DNA of 64,000 bases from Cryptomeria japonica (Eukaryota; Streptophyta; Pinopsida; Cupressales; Cupressaceae), in contig NC_081413.1 of NCBI RefSeq assembly GCF_030272615.1, positions 560,331,945-560,395,944 of the forward strand, written 5' to 3'. Both the position numbers and the translations under genes were made by a program. Under the pieces are notes generated by a model that did not search any database, had not been told where the DNA came from, and was given only the letters and a program-made list of their open reading frames with translations. This document shows, piece after piece, positions 1 through 9,802 of the stretch (the stretch's first letter is position 1; every line of letters starts with the position of its first letter).

Positions 1-1
1 A

Positions 2-925
2 CCCTCTATTGTCTCCTTCTGTTGGATAGACAATACTCTGCTCCCACTCATTAAGGCCAAAACTATTTATAACTTCCTTGTGGATAATTTTGCTATTGTT
101 GACTATATTAACTATAAATGGAACCTCAACTTTGATGGGTCATATTAGAATAAGGCCTGGGGTAGAATTTGGGAAGGTCCATGTGAACCTAAAAAAAAGT
201 GTTTTCTTTGGAGACTTATCTTGCATAAGCTGCCTCTAAAAGATAGGGATGGTACTCATTTTGTTTGCAAACTATGTCACCTTCCTGAAATAGTTCAACA
301 TGTCTTCTATGACTGTCTTTTTGCTAAAGAGGTGTGGAACTATGTTGGCATCACTTTCAGAGATCATTATTTATCTTATGTTGATGTTATCCTAGGTCAC
401 ATAAAGGGCATCAGGAAGATTGCTAACTAGTTTTGGTCTTGTTTATCTCTAGAGATTTTATGGTTAATATGGAAGTTTTGGAATAATTTGATATTTTTAA
501 TGGTAAGACTAGAAACCTTACCGAGTCTCCGAGGAGACTCATTTTGGAGCTTCTTGCATTGTAAGTCATTGTAGTCATCAAACTAGAGGATGACAAATTT
601 TCTCGATGGATAGAGGAGGGTTCAACAACTGTTTATATCAGGGGGGGCCCCTCGTGAATACACTTGGGAGGGAGGGGACAAAGACAACTCTCCTTTTGAG
701 CAGGATCTATACAATTTTGTACATGAACTAGAAGAGAGGTAGATAAGGATGGATGTGATATGTAGGGAGGAAGTACAAATTTGGGCACAGGTTACCCACC
801 CATATAAAGACCAGATTGTAGAAGAAGTGATTAAAGTCTGGACTGATGACACTCTCAGGTGGATTTCTTGGATCCCCCCAATAGGAGATAATAAAGATCA
901 TGAGAAAGAGATTATCTTCAGTTGA
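2..925 (+). pseudogene. LINE ORF2 fragment: zinc-binding reverse transcriptase (zf-RVT) region and C-terminal tail
   Basis: This is the 3' part of a plant L1-type non-LTR retrotransposon ORF2. In one frame, from about base 29, the translation shows the conserved zf-RVT layout: a W-x-x-I-W motif, then PKKKCFLWRLILHKLPL, then a C-x-x-C pair followed by H-x-x-x-x-C (CKLCHLPEIVQHVFYDC). This zinc-binding segment follows the reverse transcriptase in plant L1 elements. A stop near base 140 and another at 428-430 interrupt it. The same frame continues as WLIWKFWNNLIF, typical of the segment after the zinc domain. A frame change at the run of seven G (641-647) leads into a further readable tail rich in E and W that ends at 923-925. 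No RNase H motif is visible here, so the C-terminus differs from the LINE at 50-54 kb. The 5' end lies outside the window. Confidence 0.8.
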
Positions 926-1397
926 ATATGTTGTTTTGCAGTTGGTTTTTTTTGTACAATCTATGTTTTCTACAATATAATTTTTGTGCATAGTTGATCC
1001 ATATATACACTTCGTTCTGAACTTTTGTTATACCGGATAAGTTGTAATGCTATCATCGAGCAATTGATGGGCTGAACTATTGTGGCTGATGTAATTCTTT
1101 TTCTACTTTATATCTAATACCAAAATTGGGCCTTGAAGGTCGGAATAGGACATAATTAAGGTATTTGATGAATTAATTAATTGAAATAATAAAATAGAAA
1201 GGGGTACGATTAATGTAAAGGAATCAATTTTATGATGTGTAGAGTGATGAAAGAAGACTTTAGATTTAATTAAATTAATTAATTAAATGCTTCAAGAGAA
1301 TTTTAAATGCAAGATGTAAACACACTAAGGTGGGTGCTAAACTAAGTGTGGAATTGTACCATCCAATTAAGGGTGTACAATTTACAACGCTACACTC
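926..1397. other. AT-rich spacer without a recognisable gene
   Basis: This is the 3' flank of the LINE remnant. It contains runs of alternating aattaatt and no open frame of note. It ends where homology to the Copia-C gag remnant begins. I see nothing functional in it. Confidence 0.5.
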
Positions 1398-1454
1398 AAT
1401 AATAACTTATTCATCAAGGATTTACCCTAATAAATATCATCAAGTTTCTACCAT

Positions 1455-1858
1455 TGTTAGGGTTTCAAGCAGATCCGAAGAAAATATGAACTAACAATTA
1501 TATGCAGATTTAAATACAAAAGATAAAGAAATAAAACAGGACACAGATAACACAGAGATTTAACGTGGTTCACCCAGAATGGGTTACGTCCACCATACAC
1601 AACTGTCCAATCTTTCTTATTATCCAGCAAAAACAGTACATCAACCTTACAATGCCTTAAGCATCCCAGCCACTTATAACATGCGTTTTTAGGGCAACAA
1701 ACAAAGTCGACCTTTTTAGGGTTTTATTACAATGTCAGTTTTCATCAATGAAAAACGGCAAAAAATTTTTTTCGCCCGGGGCCCAGCTCGGCCCCGGACC
1801 CCAACGAGGATACATGCTGAGTGTACAGCACTTTGCTGATCAGTGCCACATTTCAACA
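1455..1858 (-). repeat. Copia-A 3' LTR (left)
   Basis: A 404-bp direct repeat of 6,000-6,431. It starts TGTTAGGGTTTC and ends TTTCAACA on the plus strand. The repeat is about 28 bp shorter than its partner because it lacks the G/C hairpin segment found there. A short GC-rich island (about 1,773-1,803) with gcccggggccc and ggccccgg stands out in AT-rich surroundings. As the 3' LTR of a minus-strand element it would carry the polyadenylation region. Confidence 0.93.
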
Positions 1859-1923
1859 ATCTCCCACTTGGAGACTGATCAGGCTCCACACCAAACAATC
1901 TCCCACTTGGAGACTGATACTAC
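1859..1923 (-). other. Duplicated polypurine tract of Copia-A
   Basis: Directly inside the 3' LTR lies the plus-strand string atctcccacttgg (1,859-1,871), which on the element's strand is the purine-rich plus-strand primer next to the LTR. The string and its flanks (acaatctcccacttggagac) recur 39 bp further in (1,898-1,910). Only the copy touching the LTR is in the expected position. Confidence 0.7.
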
Positions 1924-1994
1924 ACGACACCACTATACATGCAACATCCACTAGATAAAACACTAGGACTTGACTGGTATAAATTCCACAATTA

Positions 1995-4900
1995 TCAATC
2001 AAGAAGACCAACAGAAACTGATGAAGAAATCAACTTCTCCTGTGGAACTGCCTTTGTGAACATATCGGCAAGATTCTCACTTGTGTGAATCTTCTCAAGT
2101 CGTAACTGACCCTCCTCCAAAATAGTTCGGATGAAGTGGTACCTGAGCTAAATGTGCTTTGTCCTTGAATGAAAAGAAGAGTTCTTCGCAAGATGAATGG
2201 CACTCTGGCTATCAGTATACAATGGGATATCCTCTTGTGTCTGACCCAATTCCTTCAAAAAACATTGCAACCAAATCATCTCTTTGCTGGCTTCTGTAGC
2301 AGCAACATACTAAGCTTCAGTGGTTGAAAGTGCAACAACCTTTTGCAGCCTAGAAATCCAATTGACTGCAGTTCCCCCTATAGTAAAAACATACCCTGTA
2401 GTACTCCTCCATGAATTAATATCACTCGCCAGATCAGAGTCAACAAATCCACTTAGAGCAGCATTAGATCCTTTCAAACATAATGCCTTTGTAGTAGTTC
2501 CTTTCAAATACCGAAGAATCCATTTCACAACATTCCAATGTTCCATACCCGGATTACTCATAAACCTACTCACAACTCCCACTGCATGTGCAATATCTGG
2601 CCTTGTGCATACCATTGCATACATTAGATTGCCAATAGCTGATGAATACGAGATGTTAGACATTTTATTAACCTATTTCTGTGCCTTTGGGCACATCTCC
2701 TTAGTCAATTTGAAATGACTAGCCAAAGGTGTACTAACTGCTTTTGCATCCTGCATGTTAAATCTTTTCAACACCTTTTTTATATACTCACTTTGGGACA
2801 AATTCAAGGTTCTATTTTTCTTGTCCCGTGTAATCCTCATATCGAGAATTTGCTTAGCTGCACCCAAATCCTTCATAGCAAATGACCTGGCTAATTTCTA
2901 TTTAAGATCATTTATATGTTGCATGTTAGACCTAGCAACAAGCATGTCATCAACATAAAGCAACAGGATAATATAACTGCCATTATCAAATCTCTTAAAA
3001 TATACACAATGATCAGAATGACATCTATGATAACCGTGTTCAGCTATGAAACTATCAAATTTTAAATACCATTGTCGGGGTGCTTGCTTTAGGCCATACA
3101 GACTTTTCTTCAACCTGCACACCAAGTTCTCCTTACCTTTGACCTCATATCCCTGTGGTTGCAACATGTAAATTTCCTCCTCCAAATCTCCATGGAGAAA
3201 AGCTGTTTTGACATCTAATTGTTCAAGATGTAAATCATCTGTAGCCACAAGACTAAGTACAATTCTAATTGAAGTCATTTTTACAACTGGAGAAAATATT
3301 TCATCATAATCTATACCCTTTTTCTGTGCAAAACCTTTTACCACAAGTTTGGCCTTATATCTTTTCTGACCTCCTTCCTCCTCCTTCAACCGATAAACCT
3401 ATTTGTTAGGCAAGGCTCTTTTTTCTGCAGGTAAAGGGACTAAGTCCCAAGTCTTATTTTTCATCAAGGAGTCCATCTCCTCTTTCATGCCTAGCTGCCA
3501 CTGTTGTGTGGCATCCACCTGCATTGCTTCTTCATATTCTTCTGGTTCACCAGAATCCGTTAATAAAATAGAATACAAAGAAGGAGAAAATCTTTTAGGG
3601 GGTCTACTTGTCCTCGTAGAACATCTAACACTTGCAGGAGTTTGTGGGACAATATATTGTTGTTGAGCATCAGGTACTTGTGGCATTTCATTTTCAGGAA
3701 TCTCATCCAACACCACATATTCTTGTTTGTCCTGTTCATGCTTCTTTTCCTGCATCTGTTCTTTATACATAACCTTCTCATTGAATATAACATCTCTACT
3801 TCTAATTATTTTCTTATTTTCAAAATCCCATAACCGATAGCCATATTCATCTATCCCATATCCAATGAAGGTACATTTATGAGATTTAGCATCAAGCTTG
3901 GTTCTGCTTTCTTTATCAACATGGACAAAAGCTTCGCAACCAAAAGTTTTTAGAAAAGAATATTTTACCTTTTTACTAGTCCATGCCTCCTCTAGAATAC
4001 CACCATCCAAAGGGGTTGAAGGTCCTCTATTTATCAAATAGACAACAGTATGTACAACATCTGCCCAAAAATGTAAGGGCAATCTAGCATGCAATCTCAT
4101 GCTCCTCGCACGTTCCATGATAGTCCTATTCATTCTCTCTGACACACCATTTTCCTGTGGAGTTCCTGGAACTGTCTTCTGCTTTCGAATCCCATTTAAG
4201 GAACAGTAATCTTCAAATGCTTTGCTGCAATACTCACCTCCATTATCCGATCTGAAACACTTCAACTTTTTTCCTATCTCATTCTCAACCAAAGCTTTCC
4301 ATTTCTTAAAAGTTTCAAAAACATTTGATTTTTGTTTTAGGAAATATACCCATGTTTTTCTGGTTGAGTCATCAATAAAAATAACATAATAACAAGAGCC
4401 ACCAAGAGATGATACTGAGCCGATCCCCATACATCTGAATGTACAAGCTCTAACTTCTCACTCTTCTTCTCTTTCCCAACCTTGAGAAATCAGACTCTTT
4501 TCTGTTTACCATAAACACAGTTTTCACAGAACTCTAAATCAATCTTCTTTAGTTCTAGCAATAGATTTTTGGAGTGAAGGATTTTCATCCCTTTCTCACT
4601 CATGTGCCCAAGCCTATGGTGCCACATTATCGAATCTGTTCTTGCAACATTTATTGTTGTTGTTCCTGTAGTAACTTTATCTGTAGCAGCTAAGGTAGAG
4701 TAAGTGTTACCAGTACACAAATATAATGTGCCTACCTTTGCACCTTTAGCTACTACTAATGATCCTTTAGTGACCTTCCACATATTGTCTGAGAAGGTAA
4801 CTATGCAACCTTCACTACCTAGTTGCCCTGCAAAAATTAAATTTCTTCTTAAATTAGGAACATGTCTTACCTCCTGCAGAAACCAATCATTACCATTCTG

Positions 4901-5164
4901 CAACTTGATCTTTATCTTTCCTTTTCCAACAATTTGACAGGGCTCATCATCACCCAAATATACCTGTCCAAAATCACCTTGAACATAATCTAGAAAATAT
5001 TTTCTATGGGGTGTAGCATGAAATGAAGCCCCAGAATCTATTACCCAGGAATCATTAACATTATCCAAACATAAGATTAAAGCATCTTGTAAAGTATTAC
5101 TTGCAATATTAGCTTCCTTACTGTCATTTTCAGTTTTGTCTCCTTCTTTGTTTTTCCAAGACCA
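1995..5164 (-). pseudogene. pol: Copia-A pol (protease, integrase, reverse transcriptase, RNase H), broken
   Basis: Domains in order on the minus strand. Aspartic protease: DSGASFH near 5,020-5,038. GAG-pre-integrase: HHRLGH near 4,600. Integrase core: FIDDSTRK, FRSDNGGEY and the NGVSERMNRT glutamate segment. Reverse transcriptase: KAFLHGDLEEEIYM-like and YVDDM at 2,943-2,957. RNase H: SGFVDSDLASD and STTEA. The C-terminus is near 1,995 after DMFTK. Breaks seen: an in-frame TGA near 4,487 (probably CGA before decay), a one-base frameshift near 4,405 in the integrase start, a TAG where W is expected near 3,397, stops near 2,897 and 2,670, and TAG for E after STTEA near 2,310. The catalytic residues themselves are readable. 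The changes fit methylation-driven transitions. Confidence 0.92.
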
Positions 5165-5948
5165 ACAGTCTTTCTTTAGATGACCAGACTTTTTGCAGTA
5201 CCAGCAATCTTTCTTTCCTCTAGATTGAGAGCGTCCTTTCTTTGACTTCCCTTGTGACTTCTCATTCCCAGGGCCTTTTCCTCTTTCTTTTGATCTTCCT
5301 CTGTTCTCCACATTCTTCCTCTGTTCTCCACATTCAAAACACTACCCGATGATGTTGAAGTCTCACCTGTGCTTTTCCTTCGCATTTTCTCGCTTAGGAT
5401 AACACCAACAATATCATCAAATACCAAAGTATTTTTACCAGAGACAGAGTTACTTACAGCCATAACCAAGTTATTCCAGCTTTCTGGCAAAGAACATAAA
5501 ATCAAGAGAGCCCTAACCTCTTCTGCAAAGGTAATTTTTACCAAAGACAATTGACTGGTAATTGTATTAAATTCATTAAGTGCTCCGCTACAGATCCTCC
5601 CTCACTCATTTTCAAATTAAACAAACGCTTCATAAGAAATACCTTATTCGAAGCCGAGGGTTTCTCATACAACTTAGCCAATGTTGCCATCAAATCTACA
5701 GTCATTTTTGCTTCTGTTATATTGAATGCTATAGATGACGCAAGGCATAATCGAATGGATCCCAGTGCCTTTCTATCTAAAATGTCCCACTCTTCATCTG
5801 ATATTGTGGTCGGTTTCTTTGCCTTTCCTTCTAATGGCCACCACAAATCCTTTTGATACAGGTAATCCTCCATTTGCTTTTTCCATAATTGATAATTTTG
5901 GCTGTTAAACTTTTCGACCTTGAATTTGGAATCCTCCATTGCTCCCAC
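5165..5948 (-). pseudogene. gag: Copia-A gag with CCHC zinc knuckle, frameshifted
   Basis: Gag forms the capsid-like particle that packages the element RNA. The start MGAMEDSKFKVEKF at 5,948 follows the primer-binding site by about 40 bp and matches the usual Copia gag opening, including YQLWKKQMEDYLYQK. The retrotransposon gag core continues with KLYEKPSASNKVFLMKRL. A frameshift near 5,540-5,550 and another near 5,300 break the frame. A short repeat around 5,310-5,335 (ttcctctgttctccacatt twice) probably caused the second break. The nucleocapsid zinc knuckle CWYCKKSGHLKKDC lies at 5,165-5,206 and is intact. Confidence 0.92.
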
Positions 5949-5985
5949 TCAAATCTGAAAGTCCTGCCAATTTACAGAAAACCTT

Positions 5986-5997
5986 GCTCGAATACCA
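5986..5997 (-). other. Primer-binding site of Copia-A
   Basis: On the element's strand the 12 bases read TGGTATTCGAGC, two bases inside the 5' LTR. This matches the initiator-methionine tRNA primer site usual for Copia (TGGTATCAGAGC) except for two or three central positions. Confidence 0.8.
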
Positions 5998-5999
5998 AT

Positions 6000-6431
6000 T
6001 GTTAGGGTTTCAAGCAGATCTAAAGCAAATATGAACTAAAAATTATATGCAAATTTAAATACAAAAGATAAAGAAATAAAACAGGACACAGATAACATAG
6101 AGATTTAATGTGGTTCACCCAGAATGGGTTACGTCCACCATACATAGCCATCCAATCTTTCTTATTATCCAGCAAAAACAGTACATCAACCTTACAATGC
6201 CTTAAGCATCCCAGCCACTTATAACATGCGTTTTTAGGGCAATAAACAAAGTTGGCCTTTTTAGGGTTTTATTACAATGTCGGTTTTCATCAATGAAAAA
6301 TGGCAAATTTTTTTTTTTCTCGGGGGCTGCCGCCCCCGAATCCCTACCCGGGGCCCAACCCGGCCCCATACCCTGGCGAGGATACATGCTAAGTGTATAG
6401 TACTTTGTTGATCAGTCGCCACATTTCAAAA
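6000..6431 (-). repeat. Copia-A 5' LTR (right)
   Basis: A 432-bp direct repeat of 1,455-1,858. It holds the extra hairpin cgggggctgccgcccccg (6,321-6,338) within a GC-rich stretch (about 6,319-6,380). Its outer end reads TTTCAAAA where the other LTR has TTTCAACA, so the terminal CA is lost. As the 5' LTR of a minus-strand element it would carry the promoter. Confidence 0.92.
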
Positions 6432-6793
6432 ATAGCATAGTTAGTCTTCTGCTCATGAAAATTCAGGAGCACATAATCAATCAAACAGAGTCAAATATTA
6501 GACCCTTAGCCTTTTGATCCATTGTATCCTATATATCCTACACTATATTTTGTGGTTTCATTTAAGAAACTATAGCCCATATATCTCTATCCACAAGCAT
6601 GTCCTACATTTTGAGTTTCCAAAACTCAAAATTTTTACCATTAGACTTCTGTATCTCTATTCTACTAGACGTGTTAGCCATATCAAACTTGCAGCAAGGT
6701 TATGAAATCTTTCTCTGCAAAACTCCCACTGAAACTAGATTAGCACAAAAATCCCATCAACAATAAAATTTTTGGCCAAGCTCTAATACCAAT
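6432..6793 (-). pseudogene. Copia-C gag remnant, copy A (continues at 1,398-1,454)
   Basis: This piece, with 1,398-1,454 on the other side of Copia-A, aligns by eye to the gag region of the copy B fragment at about 13,948-14,366. Shared strings include gatccattgtatcc and the primer-binding site next to the LTR (gctctaatacca at 6,780-6,791, reading TGGTATTAGAGC on the minus strand). Translation around 1,398-1,440 on the minus strand reads DIY-x-GKSLMNKLL, a gag motif also present in copy B. The rest of the element is missing on the left. Confidence 0.8.
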
Positions 6794-7549
6794 TGAAGGA
6801 AGCCAAGTGTAGAATAAATGCTTCCAAATGCTAATCTAACAAGGGAGAAGATGCAAAAATTTCTTACAAACCCTTAATTGCTACAAATTATATAAACACA
6901 TACACAATCATATTTAAACAAATAAACTCACAACACTAGATATACATGGGAAAACTCTTTTGGAAAAAAATCCACACTCCAAAAGATATAATTAATTATA
7001 TCATCAACAACAACCAATAGTTACAATACAATACCTAGAGCCAATGCTCTTTGGGAGTAAATACACTAGCAAAGAATTTTATAGATTATCCAACACAAAA
7101 AAGCTTCTTAGAAGGTATCCAACCTATCATACAATAAGAAGCCACATATTTATAGAACTCAATGCAAGCAGAAAGCACCCATGGTTTCCAAAACCAACTC
7201 CAATGCCAATGAAGTATGTGGTGTCATAAACAATAACTTTCTCAACCCATGGCACATTGCACATAGCAACTTCTAGAGAAATAAAGCATCTCATCCATAA
7301 CGGTCACCTTTCCATATGCAACACCTACCTCAGACCACTTGTAAAAAATGAACTCCACCATAAATACCAATTGCAAAATAATAACTCTCCATAACTCTTC
7401 CACCAAACTAGTAACTATCATTGTTCAAACATAGCAACCTATGACACTAGTACCCTCTTTTTAGGACTTCCAAAGTGGGTGTAATAAAATAAATAAATAA
7501 TAAAATAAACATGTTTGGACTTTAAGGTTGAGATACTTTAATTCCAACA
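6794..7549 (-). repeat. Copia-C LTR, copy A
   Basis: The LTR begins with TG two bases beyond the primer-binding site (tgaaggaagcc) and is matched in copy B from 14,367. A TATA-like box ctataaatat on the minus strand (7,146-7,155) supports an LTR promoter. It lies in a stretch of about 250 bp missing from copy B. The right end (ccaaca at 7,544-7,549) is tentative, because homology to copy B continues past it through the duplication. Confidence 0.65.
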
Positions 7550-9672
7550 AAAAGAATAGGAACATTAAGAACATCCTCTAAATCACAAAAAAAATAAAAA
7601 ATAAATCAAATGATTGCTGCTATAGTGTTGAATGAAGAACCTCCTCTAAAACGAAGATGATGATCAAGATTAAGAAGACAATAATCTGCATGAGTGCACC
7701 CAATGACACTACTTGAACAAGCCGATGGAAAACAAAGGAAAAATATCTTTCAGTTGAAGATACAAATGGAACATGAATCTATATGAGTGACCCCAATGAC
7801 ACTAGTCAATCATGCAAGAGTAAAATACTACATAAAAATACAAGTGCCAATAGTTTGAAGAAAACTAATCAATGGAAGATGGAAGGTCACCTCCACAAAA
7901 TTAGAATGCAAGAGTGTCTATAAGGGAAAAGCTCCATCTCATTAAAATACAACCACTACATCTAGATACTACATATGAATAACTAATGTATGCATCACTC
8001 ACTCCAAAGTGAATCCAAGGAAGCATTAGCACTAATAGTAGGAATCCTCCCACAATGTTGACACGAGAGGGAGATGATAGCTCCACTGAAATTGTGTGTC
8101 ACTAAATAGTGCATGAAGGAGACTCTGAATGTGCACAAGTATACAATTGAAAAAGGGTATGCAACTAATGTACACATGCATGGGACATGAATTTCTGGAA
8201 TTCTATGTTGTCATGGAGGGACACTCATTGGACAAAGGTGTGATGGCAAAACAAAAGACACTACACAACCCCCCATGGTACTTTATAATAAATTGCATGT
8301 ATAAAATAAACCATAATAAATTGTTCAAACTCCCCAATAACCATAGACAAAAGTGTCACTTTACCTTAGTGTGTCTACAAACAAATAAGTGCATAAAAAA
8401 TATGCTCAAAATGACCAAATAGGGTAAAGTGCTTGAAATACATGTAGAATAGTTTGAGAGAAGTCATCCAATTCAAATAGAAAGTTTCTAGGAGTCAAAA
8501 TGACTAAGTAATCAACCATAAAAGTGAAAACACAAAAGAGTGAATAAAAATTACTTGAGGAAAAATCTAGAAAAAAATAGTAGCAGATTTGAATAGAGGA
8601 CTCTAAAAGCTTTTTGATGATATCTGGTTTTAAAAAAAAGAAGTCCAATTGACTAAGATATGGCTCATGTAGTATTTGATAAAACCACCTACATGACTAG
8701 ATCAACACCAAAACCAACTTTTAGATGATATCTTGTTTGCATGATTTTTAGCTCGTATGACCAAGTTATGGTAAAAAAAAACTAAGACTACATCAAAATA
8801 AAAAAACCAGGGCTTGAGGGAGCTCCAAAAGGCGTTTGTACTACCAACGTGGTGAATCAAACTACTAATGAGGTGAGTCAAATTGCTTCAATGTGGTCTA
8901 ATATTCCCTTGATAATATGGTGGGATATAGAATATTTTGAATGGAATATTCTTTGTGCTAAGTATGGGAGCATCAAAATTTGGAATCCTTGTCGAATTTG
9001 AGGAGGTGCTAAAAATGAAATAAAGCACCCTAAAAAGTGCTAGTACTACTGATTGGATGGTGTGGTAGGTATAGTACAATACTATGTAAAGATGTACCTA
9101 CCTGCTCAGATCCTGGTAAATTCACCTTCCAAAAAAATCAAACACCCTTTTTTTCAAAAAAAATCACACCTCATTGAAATTTTGACCAAATAATTTTTTT
9201 TGAAATAAAAAACTGCATGTTCAATTTTTTGCTAACTAGGATGATGCACTTGGGGTATGGATTCGTACAAAAGTTTGTGCCCCTTAAAAAAAAATATCCT
9301 CACATTTGCCTAAGTCAGATTTTGATAATTTGATAGACGATTTTAGGGCTCTTGACCACTCTAAGCGTGATGGTGAGGTCTGTTTCACCCCAAAGTGACT
9401 AATTTTTTTTGCTAACCTCCAAAACTCACCTCCAAGAATGTGCCTAGAAAAGAAATTGACCAAAAACTCAACATCTCATATTTTGACAAAATAATAGTTG
9501 ATATGTAGGTTTTGGGATGCTGTGAACAAAATGGTGAGGCCTATTTTTCTCTAAAAGATGATAAAAAAATGTCCACCTCCGGATCTACATATGAAGGCAA
9601 ATTTGGGACCCAACAATGCTTCTATGAAAAGAGATTGTCAAAGATGGAGAAAGGATTTTCTATATCTATGTA
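7550..9672. other. Spacer between the Copia-C and D LTRs, copy A; no gene
   Basis: About 2.1 kb without a credible coding frame. It aligns along its length to 14,897-17,712 of copy B, except for a stretch of about 850 bp (8,132-8,960) found only here and the solo LTR found only in B. Because it ends at a primer-binding-like site facing left, it may be degraded 5' internal sequence of the minus-strand element D. No gag motif was readable. Confidence 0.55.
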
Positions 9673-9683
9673 CTTTGATACCA
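9673..9683 (-). other. Primer-binding-like site of element D, copy A
   Basis: The plus strand reads ctttgatacca, which is TGGTATCAAAG on the minus strand, next to the start of a short LTR. The fuller form gctttgatacca is seen in copy B at 17,713-17,724. It resembles the initiator-methionine tRNA site with one change. Confidence 0.6.
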
Positions 9684-9802
9684 TATTGAATTTAGTACCA
9701 CAAGCATCTACATGATCAAACAACAAATGAAGAACATGTTCCACAAATGAGAGTAGCACAAATAATGCTATTCCTCTTGAAAGAAAAATTATAGAATGAA
9801 AT

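Larger units (their letters stand above)
1455..6431 (-). mobile_element. Copia-A: nearly complete Ty1/Copia LTR retrotransposon inserted in Copia-C
   Basis: A Ty1/Copia element reading on the minus strand, with two LTRs, a tRNA-type primer-binding site inside the right (5') LTR, a polypurine tract inside the left (3') LTR, and gag-PR-INT-RT-RNase H in the Copia order. Only a handful of stops and two or three frameshifts break the single gag-pol frame, so it is among the younger elements in the window. The element begins and ends with TG...CA or its remnant. Left flank accat (1,450-1,454) and agcat (6,434-6,438) may be an imperfect target duplication. Copy B of the block shows the uninterrupted target sequence near 13,990-14,020, which confirms the insertion. 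Confidence 0.93.

Noticed and set aside
2320..2718. 132-codon plus-strand frame
   Set aside because: Antisense shadow of Copia-A RNase H, whose motifs are clear on the minus strand.
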